Shown here piece by piece: positions 1-7,940 of a stretch of DNA of 64,000 bases (position 1 is its first letter; each line of letters starts with the position of its first letter). Source of the stretch: Myxococcus eversor (GTDB lineage Bacteria > Myxococcota > Myxococcia > Myxococcales > Myxococcaceae); NCBI RefSeq assembly GCF_010894455.1, contig NZ_JAAIXY010000025.1:62001-126000 (forward strand), given 5' to 3'. The position numbers and the translations under genes are program-made. The notes beneath the pieces were generated by a model, which was not told where the DNA came from, ran no database searches, and saw nothing but the letters and a program-made list of their open reading frames with translations.

Positions 1-753
1 TTCGGCACCTTCTATGCGTACGTCATCGCGCCTCCGAGAGCAGGGGGGCCACCCCCGCTGCCCTTGTCGAAGCTCGGACCGCGGGCTTCGGACGCTCCCG
101 ATTCACCGACTCCTCTTCTTGTCCGCCCGGAAGAAGATCCCCCGGGCGCGACCAAGGATGACGTGCGTCATGCCCGGAGATTGCTCGAGCGAGGCGATTA
201 CCAGTCGGCCTCCGCCATGGCGGAGAAGTGCCTGACTCTGGTGACGAACCATCCGGACTGTCTGTTCATCGCCGGTGCCAGCATGGCGCGCATGAAGAAG
301 TTCGACGTGGCCGTCCAGCGATATCAAAGCCTCGCCACGAACCACCCCGGTCATCCTCTCGCGGGGGTGACTCGAACGTTGATAGAAGAGTACGAGCGGA
401 AGCACGCGGAACAGGTGGCCTCCGCGCCGAGGACGACCTCCGAAAGCGCGCCATTGGACGCACACGATGTCGCGATTGTCGATGAGTGGGTCACCAAGTC
501 GCGTGCACTCATCAAGAAGCAGAAGTACCGGGAGGCCGCGGCGATGGCCGAGCAATGTCTCAAGGTGTTCCCCTCGGTTTCCGACTGCCATCTGCTGATG
601 GGGATCGCCAAGGCCCGGTTGGACAAGGTCGATGAGGGGGCCCGTCACTATCGACGGTTTCTCGAGCTGGCTCCGTCAGACCATCCCGCCCGAGGCGAAG
701 TCGCCACGCTCCTCAAGCACTATGAGGACAGCAAGCGCGGGGGACGTTATTGA
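1..753 (+). CDS. C-terminal end of a membrane Ser/Thr kinase (5' cut by window edge), TPR-like tail
   Basis: The frame is open from base 1, so this is the tail of a gene that starts outside the window; the TTG at 64 is only an internal codon. The first residues (FGTFYAYVIAP) match the end of the membrane helix of the next kinase (FVTYTYLIAP). After it come a Pro-rich linker, the phrase EDPPGATKDDV (DENPPGATKADV downstream) and two TPR-like helix pairs, each centred on a CL...P.V..DCHLL or CL...NHPDCLFI type motif. The similarity to the 942-3044 kinase continues to the stop codon, so I infer the missing part is a Hanks-type kinase domain and the visible part is its extracytoplasmic protein-binding tail. 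What lies outside the window cannot be seen. Confidence 0.8.
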   Translation, partial: FGTFYAYVIAPPRAGGPPPLPLSKLGPRASDAPDSPTPLLVRPEEDPPGATKDDVRHARRLLERGDYQSASAMAEKCLTLVTNHPDCLFIAGASMARMKKFDVAVQRYQSLATNHPGHPLAGVTRTLIEEYERKHAEQVASAPRTTSESAPLDAHDVAIVDEWVTKSRALIKKQKYREAAAMAEQCLKVFPSVSDCHLLMGIAKARLDKVDEGARHYRRFLELAPSDHPARGEVATLLKHYEDSKRGGRY

Positions 754-941
754 GGGACGGGTTCTCGCCGTCCGGCTGGGTGCTGCCCAGCGAGGCTTCC
801 GAGCCCTCGCGGTACCGTCCGAGCACCGGCAGGCCTTTTGGACCAGTGCGTCATGCCCGGCCCGGCCACGGTGCACAACCGTCCACAGGGAGACCCATGA
901 AGTTCGGGCTCCCAGGAAACTGGGGTAGGTTCCAGCTCGAT

Positions 942-3044
942 ATGGCCTTGCAGCCCGGCGACAAGTTCGGCCGATACGAGCTGGTGTCATGGCTCGGTCG
1001 GGGGGGAATGGCGGAGACCTGGCGCGCCCGGTGGGTGGGCGACGCCGGCATCACCAAGTCCGTCCTCATCAAGAAGGTCCTCCCCGCGTACGTGGAGGAT
1101 GAGGCCTTCATCTCGATGTTCATCAACGAGGCGCGCATCTCCGCCACGCTGTCCCACGGCAACATCGCCCAGGTCCTCGACTTCGGGCGGGTGGGCGGTG
1201 AGTACTTCCTGGCCATGGAGCTGGTGGACGGGCGGCCGCTCCACCACATCCTGAAGCGCGCCGCGAAGACCGGCCTCAAGCAACTGCCCGTCCCCCTCGC
1301 GGTCTACATCGCCCTGGAGATGTGCCGGGGCCTGCACTACGCGCACACCCGCACGGACGACAAGGGCTCGCCCCTGGACATCGTCCACCGGGACATCTCT
1401 CCGGACAACGTCCTCATCAGCTACGAGGGCCAGGTCAAGATCGTCGATTTCGGTATCGCGAAGGCGCAGATGGCGCGCAACTTCAAGACCGAGCCCGGCG
1501 TGGTGAAGGGCAAGTACCTGTTCTTCTCGCCCGAGCAGGCGAGGGGACGCGAGGTGGACGCCCGCACGGATGTCTGGGCCACGGGGCTGGTGCTGTATGA
1601 GCTGCTCTGCGGGCAGCTCCCCGTCACCGGAACGCAAGCGGTGGTGATGATGCGCATGGCGCACGGGGAGTTCCCCTCACCCCGAGAGGTGCGCCCGGAC
1701 CTGCCCGTCGAACTGGATGACATCGTCATGCAGGCGCTGGCGGTCAAACTCGATGAGCGCTTCGAATCGGCGAATGCGTTCGCCGACGCGCTGGCGACGT
1801 TCCTCTACGCCCACGCGCCCCGGTTCTCGTCGATCAACCTGGCGTACCTGGTCCGGGCCCTGTTCCGGGAGGACATGGCGGAGGAGGGACGCGAGCTGAC
1901 CGTGCCGCCCTCGTTCATCAATGAGCTGACGGTGTGGCGTGCGAACGGGGTGCCGCCCGATGCGCTGACGCAGAGGGATCGGGGAAGGGTGGTCTCCTCG
2001 CGCTCCAACAAGGCGCTGGATCCTGACCAGAAGCCGGCGCCCAGGCGGTCGACGCGCAATCAGGTCCCCGTCGCGCCGGCGGAGGCCGCCAAGGCCGCGC
2101 AACCCGAGGCGACGGAGACGCCGAAAGCCAGTGGAGGGCTCCTGGGCTGGGGGGCGATGCTGGGGGGCGTGGCGGTGCTGGGGATCGCCGCTTTTGTGAC
2201 CTACACGTACCTCATCGCCCCCAACATCCCCGCCGCGGGACCGCGCCCGCTGCCCGCATCGAGGCCCGGGCCGGGGATACCGCTTCGTCCCGTCACCCCG
2301 GACGAGAATCCCCCGGGCGCCACCAAGGCGGATGTGCAGAAGGCGCGCGCGGAGATAGAGCAGGGCGATTATGAGAAGGCCTCCGCCCTGGCGGAGAAGT
2401 GCCTGGCCGTCGTGCCGGACCATCCGGATTGCCTCATGATCTCCGGGGCCAGCCTGGCCCATCTCGAGAAGTTCGACGTCGCCGCGCGGCGCTATCAACG
2501 CCTCGTCGAGAAGCACCCCGGCCATCCCTTCGCCAAGACAGCGCGGACGCTGAGGCTGGAGTACGAGCGGAAGCACGAGCAGCAGTCCGAACAGGCCCAG
2601 GCCGATGCACCCGCGGCGCCACCCGTCGAGAGCCCGTCGACGACCACTCTTCCCGCCAATGTCACCGAACAAGGGAAGTCCCCCGACGTGAACGCCGAAT
2701 CAAGGAGGCCCAAGATCTCCGACCTCCTCGGCAAGAAGGGCGGAATGACGTCGGAGAATGGCACGCTGTCGATGTCCGGTGTGTGGGTCATCCGGGCCAA
2801 GGACTTCATCACGAAGAAGAAATACCGCGAGGCAGTCGAGGTGGCCGAGGAGTGCGTCGCGACGTTCGCCACGACGCCGGACTGTCACCTGATGTTGGGT
2901 ATCGCCAAGGCGCGGTTGAACAAGAACGTCGATGCGGCCAAGAGCTATCGCCGGTTCCTGGAGCTGGCTCCTCCCGACCATCCGAACCGCGAGGAGATCG
3001 AGAACATCGTCAAGGTCTACGCGGGGACCAAGAAGAGCCGGTGA
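942..3044 (+). CDS. Transmembrane Ser/Thr protein kinase with TPR-like C-terminal tail
   Basis: Hanks-type kinase, about 700 residues. Visible motifs: glycine loop GRGGMAET (about 19-26), ATP lysine in VLIKK (about 45), catalytic HRDISPDN (about 148), DFG in VDFGIAKA (about 168) and SPEQARG in place of APE. The usual HRDLKPEN lysine is Ser. One membrane helix lies near 402-425, so the kinase is cytoplasmic and the tail extracytoplasmic. The tail has two blocks of TPR-like helices (about 456-545 and 606-700). Start: ATG 942 puts eight residues before FGRYEL, as in the three downstream paralogues. ATG 897 has the better ribosome site (cagggag) and would add 15 residues. It stands alone after a 190-base gap and is followed 44 bases later by the next kinase. 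Substrates are unknown. Confidence 0.9.
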   Translation: MALQPGDKFGRYELVSWLGRGGMAETWRARWVGDAGITKSVLIKKVLPAYVEDEAFISMFINEARISATLSHGNIAQVLDFGRVGGEYFLAMELVDGRPLHHILKRAAKTGLKQLPVPLAVYIALEMCRGLHYAHTRTDDKGSPLDIVHRDISPDNVLISYEGQVKIVDFGIAKAQMARNFKTEPGVVKGKYLFFSPEQARGREVDARTDVWATGLVLYELLCGQLPVTGTQAVVMMRMAHGEFPSPREVRPDLPVELDDIVMQALAVKLDERFESANAFADALATFLYAHAPRFSSINLAYLVRALFREDMAEEGRELTVPPSFINELTVWRANGVPPDALTQRDRGRVVSSRSNKALDPDQKPAPRRSTRNQVPVAPAEAAKAAQPEATETPKASGGLLGWGAMLGGVAVLGIAAFVTYTYLIAPNIPAAGPRPLPASRPGPGIPLRPVTPDENPPGATKADVQKARAEIEQGDYEKASALAEKCLAVVPDHPDCLMISGASLAHLEKFDVAARRYQRLVEKHPGHPFAKTARTLRLEYERKHEQQSEQAQADAPAAPPVESPSTTTLPANVTEQGKSPDVNAESRRPKISDLLGKKGGMTSENGTLSMSGVWVIRAKDFITKKKYREAVEVAEECVATFATTPDCHLMLGIAKARLNKNVDAAKSYRRFLELAPPDHPNREEIENIVKVYAGTKKSR

Positions 3045-3088
3045 GCTGAACTCCCCTGTCCTCCGGTAGGACCCTCGACAGCCCAGCC

Positions 3089-5248
3089 ATGGCCCAGGAC
3101 CGCAACGCACGCTTCGGTCGGTACGAACTCCTGGCCCTGCTGGGGCGTGGAGGCATGGCCGAGACGTGGCGCGCGCGACTGGTGGGCGCGGCGGGCGTCA
3201 CCAAGCCCGTCCTCATCAAGAAGGTCCTCCCCGAGTTCGCGAACAACGAGGACTTCATCTCGATGTTCGTCCGCGAGGCCCGCATCTCCTCCACGCTGTC
3301 CCACGGCAACATCGCCCAGGTCTTCGAGTTCGGCCGCGTGGACGGCCAGTACTTCCTCGCGATGGAGTTGGTGGATGGCCAACCCCTCTACCGCGTGCAG
3401 AAGCGCGCGGCGAAGCTGGGCCTGTCGCAGTTGCCCGTCCCCCTGGCCACGTACATCGCCCTGGAGCTGTGCCGGGGGCTGCACTACGCGCACACGCGCA
3501 CGGATGACAAGGGCACGGCCCTGAACATCGTCCACCGGGACATCGCGCCGGACAACGTCCTCATCAGCTACGAGGGTCAGGTCAAGATCGTCGACTTCGG
3601 CATCGCCAAGGCGCGCATGTCGCAGACCTTCAAGACCGAGCCGGGCATCGTGAGAGGGAAGTACCTGTACTTCTCTCCCGAGCAGGCCAAGGGCCACGAG
3701 GTGGACGCCCGCTCCGACGTCTGGTCCACGGGCCTGTTGCTGTACGAGCTGCTCTGCGGACAGCCCCCCATCACCGGCACGCAGGCCGCGGTGATGCTGC
3801 GCATGGCCTATGGCGAGTTCCCCTCGCCGCGACAGGTGCGAGCAGACCTTCCCGTCGCGCTCGATGAGCTGATCATGAAGGCGCTGTCGGTGGACCTGGG
3901 GAGCCGCTACGAGTCAGCGAATGCCTTCGCGGATGCACTGGCCGGCTTCCTGTACTCGGTGTCTCCGCCGTTCTCGACCATGGACCTGGCGCACCTGGTC
4001 CGGGTGCTGTTCCAGGAGGACCTCACCGAAGCGGGCCGCTCGCTGTCCGTGCCTCGCACCTTCCACGACGACCTGGCGGCCTGGCGCGCCCATGCCGCGA
4101 AGTCCCGCCCACCCCCGAAGACGCCTCCCGTTCAAACCGAGGAGCTTCCGTCCGCCCGGGACACCGCGCCTGCCTCGCCCCAGGACCCGGGGCGCAAGCG
4201 CAGACAATCGGAGGTCATGATTCCCTTGTCGGAGCGGCCCACCCAGCTCCACCTCGATGGCGCCACGGAGCTGCAACTCGAGAGCATTCCCCAACCCCGG
4301 CGCTGGAAGCGCATCGCGGCCCTCGCCGGGGGTGGCGTGGTCCTCGCGGGCCTCTGCTGGGGCGCCATCCTGGCGAGGAGCCCGTCCACGTCGTCCACGG
4401 GCTCGCCCGGCTCGGACGTGCGGGGCCGCTCGGAGCCCGGTGCGCTGCGTCCTCCCATCGTCATCCAGTATCCGGTGAAGGAGTTCCTGCTCGAGGCCGA
4501 CCGCGACGTCATCATCGTTCCGCGGAGCCACAGGTCCTTCGGGCCGCTCAATCCCCAGAACACCTACGTCCTCTCCGACCTGAGTGCCGTCAAGCTGGGA
4601 GAGCCCGCCGTCCTCAGCCCCTCCTCGAGCGGGACTCCCACGGTCTTCTATCTCCTGTCCGGCGAGGCCTCGCGCCTGCCCGAGCAGGCCCGACTGGGAA
4701 TGCTCTCCGGCGACCCCAGGACCTTCGAGAGTGTCCGCGAGCTGGCGATCTTCCGGCTCGGCCCCGGCAGCACCGAGGCGATGTCCGAGCGCTACCTCCG
4801 CATGACCGGAGCCGACGGCGCTGATCCGCAGTCACTCGTCTTCCACCCGGATGGGGAGGGACTGCTGTTGAAGCGCGCGCTCGTCCTCAAGGGGCTCGAC
4901 CCGATGTCGACCTACACGCTCAATCTGGAGGCGACCGCCCAGGGCGCGTTCCTTCATGGGCGCGAGGCGGGCCCCGCCACCACGGTGGCCTGCGCGCAGT
5001 GGCTGCCGCCTCCCGAGGAGAATCCCTCCCTGCGGACGAGTCCCAGGGACCCGGACGCACTGATCCTCCAGTTCCTGCTCCGACAAGGAGAGGAGCGCCG
5101 CGTGCGGGGCGTCCTGGGACTGATGTGTGGCTTCGTCGACGACGGCGCCGATGGCAACTCGGGCGCGCTCCTCGTGCGCATCGACGCGGAGGCTCCGCCC
5201 AAGCGGCCTCCCCCCAGGAAGCCTCGCAACACGGACGCCACGCCCTGA
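3089..5248 (+). CDS. Transmembrane Ser/Thr protein kinase with unrecognised C-terminal domain
   Basis: 719 residues. The kinase domain (about 1-290) has GRGGMAET, VLIKK, HRDIAPDN, VDFGIAKA and SPEQAKG. The catalytic loop has Ala where most Ser/Thr kinases have Lys. A basic Pro-rich juxtamembrane stretch leads to one membrane helix (about 405-427). Outside it lies a domain (about 455-705) that I do not recognise. It recurs in the next two kinases: F.LE....V....R....L.P..TY near its start, FYLLSG in the middle, GLDPMSTYTL, then VACAQW and GLMCGFVDD near the end. Unlike its neighbours it has no TPR-like tail. It begins 44 bases after the previous kinase, so co-transcription is likely. I infer the outer domain senses or binds something. 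Confidence 0.9.
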   Translation: MAQDRNARFGRYELLALLGRGGMAETWRARLVGAAGVTKPVLIKKVLPEFANNEDFISMFVREARISSTLSHGNIAQVFEFGRVDGQYFLAMELVDGQPLYRVQKRAAKLGLSQLPVPLATYIALELCRGLHYAHTRTDDKGTALNIVHRDIAPDNVLISYEGQVKIVDFGIAKARMSQTFKTEPGIVRGKYLYFSPEQAKGHEVDARSDVWSTGLLLYELLCGQPPITGTQAAVMLRMAYGEFPSPRQVRADLPVALDELIMKALSVDLGSRYESANAFADALAGFLYSVSPPFSTMDLAHLVRVLFQEDLTEAGRSLSVPRTFHDDLAAWRAHAAKSRPPPKTPPVQTEELPSARDTAPASPQDPGRKRRQSEVMIPLSERPTQLHLDGATELQLESIPQPRRWKRIAALAGGGVVLAGLCWGAILARSPSTSSTGSPGSDVRGRSEPGALRPPIVIQYPVKEFLLEADRDVIIVPRSHRSFGPLNPQNTYVLSDLSAVKLGEPAVLSPSSSGTPTVFYLLSGEASRLPEQARLGMLSGDPRTFESVRELAIFRLGPGSTEAMSERYLRMTGADGADPQSLVFHPDGEGLLLKRALVLKGLDPMSTYTLNLEATAQGAFLHGREAGPATTVACAQWLPPPEENPSLRTSPRDPDALILQFLLRQGEERRVRGVLGLMCGFVDDGADGNSGALLVRIDAEAPPKRPPPRKPRNTDATP

Positions 5249-5391
5249 GGGGCCGCCCTTTCGTGAGTGCCCTCCAGAACACTCACAACCGAACAACGCA
5301 GGGCACCTCCTGATGGAAATCGGGGGCGGATCAGGGCCGAAATGACGGCACGACGACGACACGCGCCGAGCGCCCGTCACGGGTTGCCCCC

Positions 5392-7836
5392 ATGCCCCCT
5401 GATCCACATGAGAACCTTGGTCGCTACGAGCTCCTCACCCAGCTGGGCCGGGGTGGAATGGCGGAGACGTGGCGCGCCAGGCTGGTCGGCGCCGCGGGAA
5501 TCACCAAACCGGTCCTCATCAAGAAGGTCCTCCCGCAGCACGCCCACGACGAGGACTTCATCGAGATGTTCATCAGCGAGGCGCGCATCTCCGCCACGCT
5601 GTCGCATGGCAACATCGCCCAGGTCTTCGACTTCGGACGGATGGAGGGTCAGTACTTCCTGGCCATGGAGTTGGTGGATGGGCAGCCGCTCCACCGCATC
5701 CTGAAGCGCGCGGCGAGGACCGGGCTCAAGCAGATGCCCATTCCGCTGGCGGTCTACATCGCCCTGGAGATGTGCCGGGGACTGCACTACGCGCACTCGC
5801 GGACGGACGAGAAGGGCGAGCCCCTGCACATCGTCCACCGCGACATCTCTCCGGACAACGTGCTCATCAGCTACGAGGGCCAGGTCAAGATCGTCGACTT
5901 CGGCATCGCCAAGGCGCGCATGCTGCGCAACTTCGACACCGAGCCGGGCGTGGTGCGAGGGAAGTTCCTGTACTTCTCTCCGGAGCAGGCGAGGGGCCGC
6001 GCGGTGGACGCCCGCACGGATGTCTGGGCCACGGGGCTGGTGCTGTACGAGATGCTGTGTGGCCAGCTCCCCGTCATCGGGACGCAGGCGGCGGTGATGT
6101 CGCGGATGGCCCACGGGGAGTTTCCTTCACCTCGTGAGGTGCGCGCGGAGCTGCCGTCCGCGCTGAATGAACTCGTGATGCGGGCGCTGTCCGTGGATGC
6201 CTCGCTTCGCTACGAGTCGGCGAATGCCTTTGGCGACGCGCTGGCCGCGTTCCTCTATCCCTTCGCGCCCCGGTTCTCGCCCATGAACCTGGCGTATCTC
6301 GTCCGTGAGCTGTTCAACCCGGACCTGCTCCAGGAAGGCCGCGAACTCACCGTGCCTCCCACCTTCGTCGAGGAGCTGAGTGCCTGGCGGGGAGTGGAGC
6401 CCGCTGCGCCTGTTCCCCCTCCCGAGCGGCGACGGACTCCGGGCCCCGCGCCCGCCTCATCCAAGGTGTCCCTCCCGAAGCGAGATGCGCTCCTGGCCCC
6501 CACCATGCGCATGCCCGCCGTCGCGAGCCCCCGGAAATCCCCCGCGTGGGCTCGACTGGCGCTGATCCTGGGCGGTGGGCTGCTCGTGCTCGTGGGCGTC
6601 CTTCACGACGGGCCCTCGACCGAGGAGGCGGCGCTTCAGCCCCCTCCTGATGACGGCGCTTCGCGGCTCGCGCGGTACCCGGAGCCGGGTGTCGTGGCCC
6701 CCCCCGGGGACTCGACACTGAAGGGCGCTGCCCCGGAGGTGGCCGTCGCGGGGGAGAGGTCCGCTCCAGGGGCCGGTCCCGAGGGCGCCAGCGAGGCCGA
6801 GCCCATTCCGGCATATCCCGCGATGACCACGTTCCGACTGGACTCCCGGCTCCATGTGCTGCGCGTACACGCGGACCTGGTTGCCTTCTCGCCGCTGGAT
6901 CCGCTGGCCACCTACCGCCTCTGGGGAACGAACCCCATGGAGGGGGTGCCCCAGTCGTCCGCCATCCTGGAGCCTTCACCGAGCAGGGAGCTTCCGGTCT
7001 TCTTCCTGAGCTCCGGTGACTCCGTGCCCCCCGAGTCGCGCATGGGCACCGTCTCCCCTCGTCCCGTCTCCATCAGGGGCCCGCGGTCCATCATGCTGTT
7101 CACCCTGGGAGAGCCGACCAAGGACGACCTCGCGTCTCACACCGTCTACCTCAGGGAACTCAAGTCGAACACGGATCGTCGCTTCACCTTCCATCCCGAG
7201 CCCATGCGCATCTCCGGTCGCACGGGATTGCTCATCCGGGGCCTGGACCCGCGGCAGACCTATGGTTTGTCATTCAATCCGGTGGGGAAGGGCGTCTTCC
7301 TGCGCGGCCCAGGCGAGGGGCCCACGAGCCAGGTGGCCTGCCTCGAGTGGGATCCCCGGTCCACGACAAAGGGCCCGGTTTCGCGCGCCGCCACCGCCGG
7401 GAATCCCTTGCAGTTCCTCCTGACTCAGGGGCGCGACGTGAAGGTCCGGGGCATCCAGGGCCTGCGCTGCGGCTTCATCGACGATGCCGCCTTCGACAAC
7501 GAGGGTGAGGCCGAGGTGAGCATCACCGCCTGGGAGCCCAGGCGCGCGAGGAGTCAGGGCGGCCAGGGGAACTTCCGCGTGCAGGAGGCCACGCGCCTGG
7601 CCACCCAGGCGCAGCGACTGGCCCGGTCTGGACAGCACCACGACGCGTTCCTCCTGGCCGAGGACTGTCTCTCCAACGTTCCGGAGCAGCCCGACTGTCT
7701 GCTCCTCTCCGGGGCCATGCAGCAGAGACTGGGCCGGATGGATGGCGCCCTGGATCGGTATCGCACCTTCGTCCAGCGCTACCCCAGCCATCCCCAGGCC
7801 GCCACGGTGACGACGTTCCTCAAGAGCCGGCAATAG
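5392..7836 (+). CDS. Transmembrane Ser/Thr protein kinase with unrecognised outer domain plus TPR-like tail
   Basis: 814 residues, third complete member of the array. Kinase motifs: GRGGMAET, VLIKK, HRDISPDN, VDFGIAKA, SPEQARG. The membrane helix is at about 385-405 (ALILGGGLLVLVGVL). The unrecognised outer domain (about 478-715) starts TTFRLDSRLHVL, passes FFLSSGD and GLDPRQTYGL, and ends with VACLEW and GLRCGFIDDAAFDN. A TPR-like pair (about 727-814) with DCL....EQPDCLLL follows. The protein thus combines the outer domain of its upstream neighbour with the tail of the first two kinases. ATG 5392 gives the same short lead before LGRYEL as in the paralogues. A 143-base gap separates it from the previous gene. 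Confidence 0.9.
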   Translation: MPPDPHENLGRYELLTQLGRGGMAETWRARLVGAAGITKPVLIKKVLPQHAHDEDFIEMFISEARISATLSHGNIAQVFDFGRMEGQYFLAMELVDGQPLHRILKRAARTGLKQMPIPLAVYIALEMCRGLHYAHSRTDEKGEPLHIVHRDISPDNVLISYEGQVKIVDFGIAKARMLRNFDTEPGVVRGKFLYFSPEQARGRAVDARTDVWATGLVLYEMLCGQLPVIGTQAAVMSRMAHGEFPSPREVRAELPSALNELVMRALSVDASLRYESANAFGDALAAFLYPFAPRFSPMNLAYLVRELFNPDLLQEGRELTVPPTFVEELSAWRGVEPAAPVPPPERRRTPGPAPASSKVSLPKRDALLAPTMRMPAVASPRKSPAWARLALILGGGLLVLVGVLHDGPSTEEAALQPPPDDGASRLARYPEPGVVAPPGDSTLKGAAPEVAVAGERSAPGAGPEGASEAEPIPAYPAMTTFRLDSRLHVLRVHADLVAFSPLDPLATYRLWGTNPMEGVPQSSAILEPSPSRELPVFFLSSGDSVPPESRMGTVSPRPVSIRGPRSIMLFTLGEPTKDDLASHTVYLRELKSNTDRRFTFHPEPMRISGRTGLLIRGLDPRQTYGLSFNPVGKGVFLRGPGEGPTSQVACLEWDPRSTTKGPVSRAATAGNPLQFLLTQGRDVKVRGIQGLRCGFIDDAAFDNEGEAEVSITAWEPRRARSQGGQGNFRVQEATRLATQAQRLARSGQHHDAFLLAEDCLSNVPEQPDCLLLSGAMQQRLGRMDGALDRYRTFVQRYPSHPQAATVTTFLKSRQ

Positions 7837-7940
7837 ACACCGCCCGGGGCCGCCGCTCATCGGCCGATTGGCTGACATTGAGTCCCGCATTCACGGAGCC
7901 CCCTTTTTGATCGGAATCCCCCGCGATACCCTACGCCTCA

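Noticed and set aside
64-753. A complete small TPR protein starting at TTG 64
   Set aside because: The frame is open to base 1 and the upstream residues match the membrane helix and linker of the next kinase, so it is the tail of a larger gene.
7907-7932. Promoter ttgatc ... taccct ahead of the last kinase
   Set aside because: The spacer is only 14 bases, too short for a standard sigma-70 promoter.
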